In this document: one piece after another, positions 1 to 11,400 of the stretch
Position numbering within the stretch: position 1 is the first letter of the stretch
Layout: each line of letters begins with the position of its first letter
Assembly (NCBI GenBank): GCA_947568835.1
Contig: OX387604.1
Location: forward strand, 16,831,076-16,895,075
DNA from: Protonemura montana
Taxonomy: Eukaryota > Arthropoda > Insecta > Plecoptera > Nemouridae
DNA: 64,000 nucleotides
Reading direction: 5' to 3'
Made by a program: the position numbers and the translations under genes
The notes under the pieces: generated by a model
The model's input: only the letters and a program-made list of their open reading frames with translations
The model's database searches: none
Told to the model about the DNA's origin: nothing

Positions 1-402
1 GTGTGGTGAAGTGATGTCTATGGTGACAAGACAGGTTGAGCGTCTTTGGGGAGAGGGGAGTAGATGGCTTTGGATCTCAAAGTGGTTAGTGTCTCGGATA
101 CGCGACTGCAGGTTGCGGACGAATGGTTGTAGGTTACTGAAACCCATTATAGAACCACCGACACGCAGCACTCCGCTGTTTACTCAGTTTTCTAGTGATC
201 AAGAAATTGGTCGAAATGTCAACAAACACAAGTTATCTATCAAAGCGTACCACCATCGCTTTGCCTATTAGTAAGTTCCAAAACAACTACGCTTACGCTC
301 CTCTTACGAAGGTATTCTTTATGTATATTCTATATGTAAAAAAAAAAAAAATACCAAAAGTTTCAAAACAACCCTACAAAAATTGCCAACTTAATGATGT
401 TG
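1..402. other. left edge, no firmly supported exon
   Basis: Downstream flank (minus-strand sense) of the Arg/Ser-rich gene. On the minus strand a plausible 3' splice acceptor (tttcag) lies near 136-141 and is followed by a frame open to the window edge. The peptide it would give is not Arg/Ser-rich and I recognise no domain, so whether the gene continues here or ends at 403 is unresolved. A poly-A run lies at about 340-352. Confidence 0.3.
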
Positions 403-1763
403 CTAAGTCGTTGGAACCCACTGAACATACAAATTAGTAAGCCGAGAATAACTTGGGTAAACTGACCGGTCATCTCTATCATCTCTGTCATATGGCTTAT
501 CTTTCCCAGATCGTCTACTGTAAGAACGGCTTTCGTCAGCATTAGAGTGTGATGAATCTCGCTCTGAAACAAAAATAATGCTGAAGTAGTGTTTGATTCA
601 CTGATAACAATAAAAAAGAGTGGGTAACAATGAACAAACCTTGAGATCTATCTCTGCCCCTCCATCGTGGCGTGTAGGGCATATCGCTGGAGCGTGAATA
701 TTCACGTTTATCTCTTGACCGATGAGTTGAATTCTCAAAGAGTCGATCTAAAAACAAAAATCAAACTGTGATGCTAGTAGATAGTGATACTGTAGATACT
801 TGTGAATGGGAAATAGCATGTAGCACTGCATACTAATCCATCTATCTTCTTGTACTTAACACATAGGTACGACTTGTTTTTTGCAAAAACTTAACTCTTG
901 TCGTTTTCACAGATTAGAAATATCATTTTGAACACAGGGACCTCGAGTAGTTGACGTGTTACAGTGATACACACCGGTTAAAAGCTTGAATCTAAACTCA
1001 TTAAGTATGGAACACTTTTTGCCACAATCGTAGGCAGCGGTGGAACGGCACGGGAACTTCAGTGGCAAGTTCAGTTAAACTTTAGTTTTTTGCATTAATA
1101 ACCAAAAAAGAGTTGATTGCATTTCTACTGACGTAATGCATTCCTACCAAATTTCAAACAAGAATCAACCACATTGAACCAGCCAAAACTTGCACAACTT
1201 CACTAAACCTATGGCATAGTAAATTTGCGACCACTGACCCAACAACCACCCAACATTCCGGGGAACCAAATTATGGCTTTTATAACAGATTAATGTAGGA
1301 AAATGCCTACTGAGGGTGTCTTTTTTTGTAATTAAAACACCAAATTACGATAGTTGAAACAAATGAACAACTTGGAATTCATGACACGGTAAAAATCGTG
1401 TAACACCACATAAGAGCTAATATTAAATAGAGTCCAATATCCACTCGGACTTTGATACCTGCTGCTCATCGTGCATCGTCCATTAAGCTTTGCCCACCTC
1501 TCGTGGTTAATATGGTAATAACCATCAATTTCTAGATTTTAATTAAACTGCGGTCCTTAATGGCAGCTGTTACAAGAACAATAAACAAAAACAAAACTTT
1601 TACAATATAGATATCTCAGCAAATACAGGTGAGCAACAGCTACATCCAACGAAAACACAGCTAGGGAAAAAATCCTCCCCTACAAAAACGTCTTCCTGGG
1701 TATTTTGTACTTATACCCTTTCAAGAATTACGAATAATGCTTACCTTTTATATCAGCATCCAT
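403..1763 (-). CDS. small Arg/Ser/Asp-rich protein, 5' exons (3' end uncertain)
   Basis: Three exons on the minus strand join in phase. Exon 1 (1763-1745) starts with ATG in a good context (AACAATGG), encodes MDADIK and ends at G|GTAAGC. Exon 2 (747-640) has a tttttag acceptor and a G|GTTTGT donor. Exon 3 starts at 563 after tttgtttcag. It either ends at a TAG at 403-405 or is spliced at 431 (TT|GTATGT) to an exon further left. The product is hydrophilic and rich in R, S, D and Y (for example DRDDRDDR and SRSYSRRSG), with no recognisable folded domain in the roughly 90-100 residues seen. Such composition is typical of RS-like proteins of pre-mRNA processing, but that is inference from composition only. 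Splice-phase agreement across both introns is the main support. Family unknown. Confidence 0.6.
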
Positions 1764-2488
1764 TGTTGAAGATTGCTTATTTGTGAATCATATATCTGCA
1801 TATAATTTCACAATTAGGTATGTACGTGCTTAAAAGTATATGGGTTGGTATATTAAAATTTAGGCACAGTTGATACAACTCAAATCTCAACCGGAATCAA
1901 AAATAATTGAATGCAATTAAGAAATGCCTCCATATACAAATGCTTCAATATCGTATCAAGTAACCGGACATACTTGTTCTTGATCACGCAATCACAACGA
2001 ATATTCTAAATTAAACGGTAACACGTTATCTCTCTATACCGATTTTAGTACATAGACCACCATTTAAGGGGAGCACAGAAATGTAATATTTACTTATATC
2101 GATATTTTCCTTTCGATAATCGATAAGATCAAATGGCATTAAGTTTCCAACAATATGGGTAAGCAATGATATTTTATTCCAGCATTTTGAACTTTTTATA
2201 AAGTAGTTAGACTATAAAGTAGTTAACCGTGAGGTCTGTACTATTAACTATTTTTCTTAAAGTGATATTGATATTATTGGGACATCGATATTTTTTTCGA
2301 TACGACTATCGAGAGACCGTATAGCTGTTTTAGTTTGGACGCCCTTCCATACCACCATCTTAAAACTCCAAGGTTAGCACAAAGTATTGCCGCGAAACAA
2401 GCATCCCGCCGCGCTAGTGTACTTTCAGTTCACCACGACTTTCAAAATTCAAATTCAGGGACCAATTTGTTGTTTCCATATATTTTGA

Positions 2489-2519
<31 letters not shown>

Positions 2520-3454
2520 CACTAAACTTAATTTTCAAAACTTCAATTATTTATACTTTACTTGTTTAACATTTTAATACATTTTTTGAAGAAAATTGAT
2601 ATTTTACATACATCTTGAGACAAGTACAAAAAAGTAATGTTAAGTGAAAAGTGGAGAGCAGCTGGGAGAATGGAAGGTAACGGAAGGTATACAGAAGGAT
2701 ACTAGCATCTTTGGCTGAGAGTTATTCTCATTATTATCTTTTTTGGTAATTCTAGAGCACGTTCACGTTTTTTGTTCATGTTCACGTTCTTTGCCACTTT
2801 TTTTCTGAGTGAGAAATCAACCTGTAACTTGTAAGTTACTAAGTAATATCAAAATGTGGTGTGATTTTATTGAATAACATGTATTAACCAATTATTACAG
2901 CGTTGTATTTATTTTCAAAGAAAAAGTCATGGAATAAGCTCATTACAAAAAGAAGTACTGTGATCTTCGTTCACACACAATAAATGCATGCATAGTGTTT
3001 TTTTTTGCTGCGTACATGCCAATAGAACAAAATATATTAGTGCAATAATTTAATACAATTGCATGGGTAATCTGATAATAGTACCTTAGCATTCATATTA
3101 AGTAAAGATACTAACAACCTACTTTTTTGCACTTTTAGCAACTGCAAGAGATAGCAGTAAAAATGAGTTCACTTCCACCAAACATATTTTTGGTAGGTAG
3201 GTACTATAACTACCAATAATTTATGTACACCTGACATTGGGTCGGTCACCTTCTCAATTTGAATGTCTTGCCATTTCATAGACTATAAGGACTTTGTATA
3301 TACTTTGGTGTAGTGGCTATAAGAACTAACCAACAAGCCTTTTTTCATGAAACAAGCTTGCCATTGCAAGTTGGTAAATTATTCCTTCTGAGGTGCATGT
3401 GATAGATTTCAGCAATGTACAAAAAAAATAAGATACATTTAACAGTTTCGCAGG
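764..3454. other. intron 1 side and intergenic region upstream of the Arg/Ser-rich gene
   Basis: Positions 748-1744 are intron 1 of the Arg/Ser-rich gene. Positions 1764 to about 3450 separate its start codon from the 3' end of the ARHGAP gene (tandem, both minus strand). I see no conserved ORF. The stretch contains a 24-nt poly-T run (2489-2512) and a cluster of ATCGATA-type motifs (2097-2312). Confidence 0.6.
2097..2312. promoter_or_regulatory. cluster of TATCGATA-like motifs upstream of the Arg/Ser-rich gene
   Basis: An exact TATCGATA octamer lies at 2097-2104. Further partial copies (TCGATAATCGATAAG, CATCGATA, TTCGATA, TATCGA) follow up to 2312. The cluster sits 330-550 bp upstream of the minus-strand ATG at 1763. 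TATCGATA is the DRE element bound by DREF/BEAF-32 at housekeeping promoters in flies; relevance in this organism is inference. Confidence 0.35.
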
Positions 3455-3460
3455 TTTATT
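3455..3460 (-). terminator. candidate polyadenylation signal of the ARHGAP gene
   Basis: AATAAA on the minus strand, about 420 nt past the TGA stop at 3878. It is the first exact hexamer I see downstream. Assignment is by position only. Confidence 0.4.
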
Positions 3461-3877
3461 ATAAAATAAAATAAAACTGATTTATCACGTATCAGACGTA
3501 TTCAAAAAAATATTTATGAGATTCTGAATCGAAATGGATTTTTAAGTACATTTAGACTTTTTAGACTTAATTGTATATCGAAGCTTGTTATATCTGCCTG
3601 GGTTGCCAACCACTACTCTAGACTTTAAAAATCCAGTATAGGAAATATTATTCTGAAACCAAGCTATAAATGACACACATTGGATTTGTAATCAATTCCA
3701 AGAAGGTTCAGAAATTTTACCCAACAGACTTATTGGGCAACAAGGTTCCACAAAGATTTTGAACCGAAACATGTGATTCAAGTATAGAACGATGCTGCAT
3801 TTTCTCTTGTTATACTGGAAAATGTAATTGGAATCCAAATGAACTAATAGCTACACCTAGAATATATTTTTTTTTAA

Positions 3878-5376
3878 TCAGCAGCTTGTGTGTTCTTCCC
3901 CGACTGTGTCGTCATTTTCAAAGCTAACATAAGGTACACATTTATCTGGGGAAATTTCCAGCGTTTCAATATCATCTCCAGGTACAGGAGTGCAGTTATC
4001 TGCAGAGGCTGTTGGTATCATGCTTAGGCTAGGCTGACTGTCAGCTTCCATTTGCACGTCAACATTTGTCTGAATGCTCGAGCTTCCATTGAAACTAGTT
4101 TTTTTAAAACTTGACTGTACACAAGCCATGCTCATGTGTGGAACACTTATTTTAACTTCTTTATAGTCCAGAAACTGTCTTTTTAAAAGATCTCGAATTA
4201 CTTTGGTTTCTGATATAAAACTTTTCGTACGGACAATGTTCAATGCGTTCGAACTATCTGAATGCGTCTGATAAACTGGAATGTACGCAGAATACTGTTG
4301 TTCTGTAAAAAAAGCATACTTTATTTATTTTAGAACGTCTTTTATAAGAAGAAAATTCTCCTGTTCTTTATACATTTTTCAAAACAGGAAACTTACTTGA
4401 ATTGCTAACATTCTGTGAATCAACTGAAGCTGGACACTGGACCTCAATCGAATGACTCATCACGGAAGGTGTTTCAACAAACACTTCTGTACTTTCCAAA
4501 CTGCTTGCGCGAGACTCAAAACTGTAGTCAGAATCGGCAGAACTACCTGTGCACTGGCTCAGCTCGGGCATACCACCTTAAAATAAATAAAGTTGAATAT
4601 ATTTATAACCAATGTAAATATATTTATTTTTTGCCTCAAACTGTATTGACTAAATATTTACTCATGTTCTGGTACCTTTTATTATAAATAGGTGTTACAG
4701 CAATAAACTCACCAAGGCTTTCATTTCGTGGCTTCTGGGGTTGCGGACGTGGATGCCAAGCATCTACTGCACTCGCCGACACTGTTTTACGCAGTTTTTC
4801 TTGCACACGACTCTTTCCATCGGCAGGCGTATCTCCCAAAAGTGTCAGCTGGATAAGAAAGATCTTTTGTACTTCTGTTTTTGAAGCTGCAACTTTATCT
4901 TATTCTAATTTTAACAATTTCCAAAAACGCATAAATCTTACAGAAAATAAACTAAATGTGATTTTAAAATCTTTTCATGGCTTTTTATATTTCATTGTAA
5001 CTCAGTATTCTGTGTTATATCTGCAAGTCACAATACTGAGTTCCTTACCGACACCCCTTCAAGTCCTTGATAGTCTTTCAGTGATCCTTGAAATATCTTG
5101 GGGGTTGAGGACGATGATGAAGCTTTGAGACTGCTGCTTTGATCGTCAAGAAGAAAGTACGATAGCTCTTCATCTGATGTCAGCTCATATGATTGCTCTT
5201 TGCCTTCCGTAATCATGTTCAAATATTAGAATTTGCAAGACAATTAAATATAAATAAGTACTTTGTGTGAAGTTTGTCGATACGGTAGTTGATAACTGTT
5301 AGAGTATATATATATATATATATATTTGTTATATTTATAATATTTATATATATTTATATATATTTATTTGTTTATT

Positions 5377-5422
<46 letters not shown>

Positions 5423-8400
5423 AATAAACAAATAAATAAAAAAATTGTAAGAGAAATAATTGTACGATTGTACAATTACTTAATTGTACAATTGTAAGAG
5501 AGTACTTTTCTGGACTCATAAAACGGTCAACCTGAAAAATGTGTAAGTGCAGAGTGGGTTGCAGATAGTAGAGACACGAAGGCAAGTCCTGTTTTCCAGT
5601 GGGCCTAGAACTCAGTTTGACAAACCCGTTTCCTCATCAGCAACTGACTTGCTCTATGAAATTAGGATCGGCGATGTTCCTATATTATTTGTTAGTGACT
5701 TTTGGACATTTCCAGCAATTTCCATAAATATTAGAATGACTCGAAACCCAATGTCTCTCTATTACACACAATATTCTGTCTGCTGTGCTGCTACTCCAAA
5801 AAGGAAAGGTTAGTTTCCATAACATAGTTATATTTTCTACCTTTTGTAGCCTATTTTCTACCCAAATTAATTGTAATTGTGTTTATTGTCAGGGTGATCA
5901 AAAGATATACAGGCAGTCAAAATGTAATGTAGTACACAGAAAACAGAAGTAATTTTCTGTAAAACTCTTCGAGCGTATAGAAAAAGCTATCTAACAGGAA
6001 AGCTGCTCCTGTTAATTAAGGTAGTTGTTCTACCCAAGTTATACATAACTTCTTTTTTTAGTCGGATAAACCAGGAACATGCAATTTTAAAGCAGAAACC
6101 CTTGCATCACGAGGACATTGCAGATTTGCAGCCTTCAAAACAAATAGCGGCACTCTTATAAATGCTTTGTTGCTAATTTACTAAGACCAAACCTTGCTGA
6201 AAAAGTAACTAGTTTGTCAACTAGGCAAGCACATGGAGTGCCCTATGCTCTCGATACATACTTGTCTCCCCCAAACTGTCGCCAATTCAACCTACTCTAG
6301 ACTGCAACATTTTTCAACTGGACCATTCCATGAGTCCAGAAGCATGCATAGTGCCCCAACAGTAAATTTTTAATACATTTCAGAATAATTTTTCCAAAAC
6401 CTGTTTTACAAGCCATTGAAAGTTTAGTCACTACAATAGTACAAAAGTTTCACTAGATAAAAGATAACTTAAAAGTAAAACATACTTGCAGGGAGAGAAC
6501 TTTCATGGTCTTGCAGGTTTTCTTCAGGATGTGTATGGGGACCAGAGATTTCGACGACTTCGCAATTCGGATACATAGACGTTGAAGAACGGGTGAGTGG
6601 TGAACTAGACTTTCCAGTTGTAGATCCAAATATTTCTCCAACATGAGAAACTAACAGCTCAACAACTCGTGTTTGGTGAATGGTGTCAACAAGTGAACTC
6701 AGAGAAGCACTGCCCTCAACTGTGCGAAGAACAGTAGGACCGAAAACAATTCCCAAGTTAGTGGCTGGCATGTGATTCACTGCACTCGATGCCGCTACTT
6801 CTTGCAAATGGTGTAACAGATAAGACGCAGTCAAATAGTGCGCTCGTGGCAACTTGCTCACAATTTCCGTTAGCTGCATGACAAATTTCAGTTCAACGTC
6901 AACGTCAGAACCAGAAGGGCAATCTTTTGCTATTCTGAAGCACAAAAATAATGCAATTTATGAGTTACGATGGAACATTAACATGAAGAGACCATTTTTT
7001 TTGTTTTAATAAAAGCGATACTCACTGAATAAAGTCGTTGTACAGTTGGAACGTAAGTAATGGTTCCGGTAATTGACGTAGGTACAGTTTTAGGACGCTG
7101 GCTATCACATTTGGGTGCACGTCTGTCAGGTCTACAGATTCTGCTTCTTGCTCAAACTCCTGGCAGAGTTTTTCTACCCTCGACTTCACACCAGACAAAC
7201 GATAAATACCCTGCAATAAACAAAGTTCATATTCAAAATGTAACCTATCTTGCGTGTCTATGGTTAAGAGGCAAGTAAAATGATTTATTTGTCAGTACGG
7301 TTGATGCAGTTTCTTACAAATTGATGCAAGTGATACAATTATAATTTCTTCCCATGAAATGTTTTAAATAAAGATAATTTTTAGAACTGTTTTTGGCGTA
7401 AATTTTGTGATTCTTTTCTACTTGCCTATCGTGAAAGCATTTCGACGATCCATAATATCAAATCTTCATATAAAATATAGAATGCTTTGCTAGAGAAATA
7501 GTACCTTCGATTTGCGTGAAATTACCAATTAAGGAAAATTTCTGACCGTGGCTATTTCTTACCATTGACAAGCCTGGGTTGTAAAGTTGGAAACCCAAAA
7601 TAACCATGAAAATGGCAGAATGTCAAAATAACTTCCTGAAAAGATAATGTTATGGGCATCTGGCCCCAAATTTTTAAAGCTTGATTGGCGACCAGTTTTT
7701 GAGCACAATCATAAACTTTTTAAAAAAATTTCAAAAGGTTGTGGAAATGAGATTTTTATTTTTTATTTTTTATTTTTTTGCAAGTTCCTGCATTGATTCC
7801 CAGAGTTCCCCAGACTTTATCTTTTGAAACCGCAGCTGAGGAAAGTAGAAATTAAAATTTTAAGATCAAGGTTGCCTGAAAGCCAAAAACTGTTAAAAAT
7901 GCACCCTCCAAAAAGTACTCAAAATTGTTCGTCTGAGCATCAAACCCCTGATTACAAACTGTACAACATCAAATCCATCAATTCCAAGGTGTCTGCAATG
8001 TATTTTAAAAACAGTGGAAGATTCAAGAGTTAAAATTTTGTATAAAACAAACTAACAGACAGGTGTAAGACATGGCGATATTCTGTAATGTGAGTGAAAT
8101 ATGTTAACGATTTTCACAGACCTTTATCAGCTTCCCTCTTTCATTAATGTGATCAACACACTTGCAAACAATTTGCGGAACGCAGGATTGAGTTTCTGCC
8201 AAGTGTTGAGCAAGATCGACTCCAAATATTGACATTTTTTCTTGAATATGTCGACGACCGTAAAGATGATTTTGCATACGAGAGGATTTCTTTCGACAAG
8301 AAGAGCCACACTGAAAGATAACATACTTGAGCCACTTAGGTTGGTTATATCCACTCATCTTTTAACCATTGACTACAAGATCCGCAAAATAAAACGATAT

Positions 8401-11400
8401 AGAATTTAAATAACTCTGCAGTGGTTTAAATATGAACTGTTCTGTTTAGGTGCCTGTCTACTGATGATAAAATCTACTGATTGACTAAGCTTGTCGTTTT
8501 CAATGCGGTTTTTATAATTTTATTCACAATAATTCAACCTGACACCGGCAATTAGTTATTGTGTTCAGAATGTTAGTACAATATCCATTCTCATTACCTC
8601 GCTACAATCCACTGTGTGTGAGGTGACATTTGATCCACATTCACTGCACAAAGTACTGTTTAGTTGAGCATTCTGAAATGAGTTGCTGTCTTGTACACTT
8701 CTCACTGAACGTGCTGAATCGATTAGATAGAAATTTTCTGCAAACATTTTATTTGAATGTAAACAAATGAATATTAATAAAGATATGATATTGTTAATAC
8801 AATTTATGAAAATAAAATCTCTTGAAATGTTTGAAATTCACATTTTTTCAAGTTAGGCCTAAAAACATAAAAAAGAACAAGCCAGAAATAAACAAGCTGG
8901 ACTTAAAATCTAAATTTGTACTGACCACAAAGTAAATCTTCACTGTCCAGGGAATCTGTGGACTTCCTTTCTTTCCCCAGAACTTGACTTGTTTCAGAGT
9001 TGGAAGCAGGATCAAAAGAAAATGGTAAAGGAGCTGTTTCTTTATTTTGATTTGGCTGTAATCTCTTGACAAATTCCATATACTGAGACCCAGGTTCGTA
9101 GAGTTTGCTTCTATCACAAAGTGTCTTTACCTGGAATCGGTTAAATCATCATATTACTCAATGTTGTCTTTTGCTATAGGAAAGATGTTTAAAATACATG
9201 TTGAGTAATAAACAAACCTGATGCGGCCACATGGAAGTGAGATTATATTGACCCTGAAAGTATGCAACGGTGGCTGTTTTGATCACAGCATCACTCTCCA
9301 GAATCAGTTCGCGAGTCTTCTGAACTACCTCTGTCTTTGTTTTGAGAAGCTGAATTCGCTTTTCATTAGTATCAACTATACTTGCCTTATACCCTGTCTC
9401 TGACTCCAAAACCTAGAAGAGAGTTTGCAAGTTTAGTCAAACGTATCGAATTCAGCTGCAACCTTGTGGTTGTTGTCTCTTAACTCTATAGAAAATCTAA
9501 ACAAGAGCAATTTTCACTCATTTGACACAACACCAGCATTTTCTAGTTTGAAATTCAAACTTTCTAATTTCTGTAATAGTTACATTTTAGGCCTAATTTG
9601 AATTAAACCAATGGTTGTGCTTGTCAATTGTTACAAACGAAAAATTCTGCACGAAATCTGGAAGTGGCAGCCAAAAAGACGAAAACTACACAAAAAACAA
9701 TAGGACTCAAATGATTCCCGGAAATGAGATCCATTTCGTGCGCTATTTCCAAAAACGCACAAGTTGCGACAGAGAACGTCGAGTTGAGCAATCTTACTGA
9801 GTTGTAGGGAAATTAGCAAAAGCTGAGGGTTATGGACAGCATTTTTGCCTAACATTTTAAAATCAATCGCCATAAAAGTATCAAACAGATGGAAAGGCCG
9901 AGATTCACGGAAAATCGAAAAATGACAGCAAAGCATCCCCAATGAACCCAAAAGTTCCACTACAGATTTGCAACCCTTACCAACAGGTCATAAGACCCAG
10001 ATACAGGTACAAAATTAATACGTCAAGCATTATTGAAGAAGCTAATCATCCATGTGTACAAATATTTTATTGTCTCAAAAAGTTCACAAAATGTTACAAA
10101 AAACGACTGGAAGAACAACAATGTGATTTGGCCCGATAACAAACAACAACATTCAAAACAGTTCTACTTTTCACATGCACTCGTACCGCCAATTTTGTTA
10201 ATAATAACCTCACATTGAACACATAAGTGCACGGTATTACACAAATAATTTTGATGATCTTCTACAGATGGTTAGCCGCTTTCTTTCTTCAAAGATTCCT
10301 CCATGTCCAGTTCTTTCACAAAGTTGTGAACGTCGACAAACTCAGGTCTATTATAAACTGGAGAAACTCCAAATGTGTTAAGCTCTTTAGCTTCTACAAA
10401 TGGCATTTCAGGCTGAGTGGGACATTCCTTGTAGTTAAGGAAGCGCATCATATCGCAATAGCTTAATTCTCCACAAGGATTTTTGCAAATCTGATCAAGT
10501 ATTGCATTTACCATAACTGATTTCAAGTATGGCAGGGCACCTCGGATGATGGCGTACATAGCGTCACGGCTAATATACCCTGTCTCGCAGTCATCGCTGC
10601 GTTCAAACGTGCCTTCCAAGCTTTTGAAATGATCGAAGAAATTCTTCCGAAGATGACCGTGTACTTGAACTCGTAGCTGTTCCCTTGATACCTTTTTTGG
10701 TTTGAAGGGAATGCCATAGAATCGGGAGACTGTGATGATTTCGTGTTCGGTAATCTTATCGCCTAATAACTTGATGAGGGATTTGCGGAAATCACAGTAA
10801 GAGAGGGGCGTGCATGGATCTGTAGGCCAGTTTTCTGCCACAAATTTCTTGTAAGATGAGAGAGCTTCTCGTATTTTTTTCAGAACAATCCGCATGTTAC
10901 TTTTTTGAAAGCGACATTCGTTGAGCTCCATATACCGGAAAGTGTATTCGTCAGCATCTACAATTTTAAACTTGAAACAGTGGACTTCCACAATTTTGCC
11001 CACATAGAAATCTTCGGCACTAAAATATTCAGGCACGTCCACTTTGTAAAGATCCTGGTCTGGTTTTGGAGTTTTATCATGTCGAAGGAAGAAACCTGGC
11101 TTGAACCCCGTGTCAGGATCCGAGTTCTCCAAGATGTCAAGAAGGCCAGTTTCCATGTGATACGTAATGACAAAAGTACGCAACTTATCATCCTCAAATC
11201 TAGTCATCAAACGTGCATTGAAGCGCAGTAGGCAGCTATCCAAACCTTCGCATGATTTGCCAGCAGGTTTTTTTACCTCCAAAGTATCACAGTTACAAGC
11301 AGAATCTTCATGAGAACCAATTCCATTCCATGGTGGTAAAGGTCTCTCTACCTTGGGTGCCTCTATTTCATGATCTAATTTTGGCCTTACAAAGGGTTGG

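Noticed and set aside
5547-5813. 88-codon plus-strand ORF in ARHGAP intron 13
   Set aside because: Antisense to an intron, no domain, no splice support.
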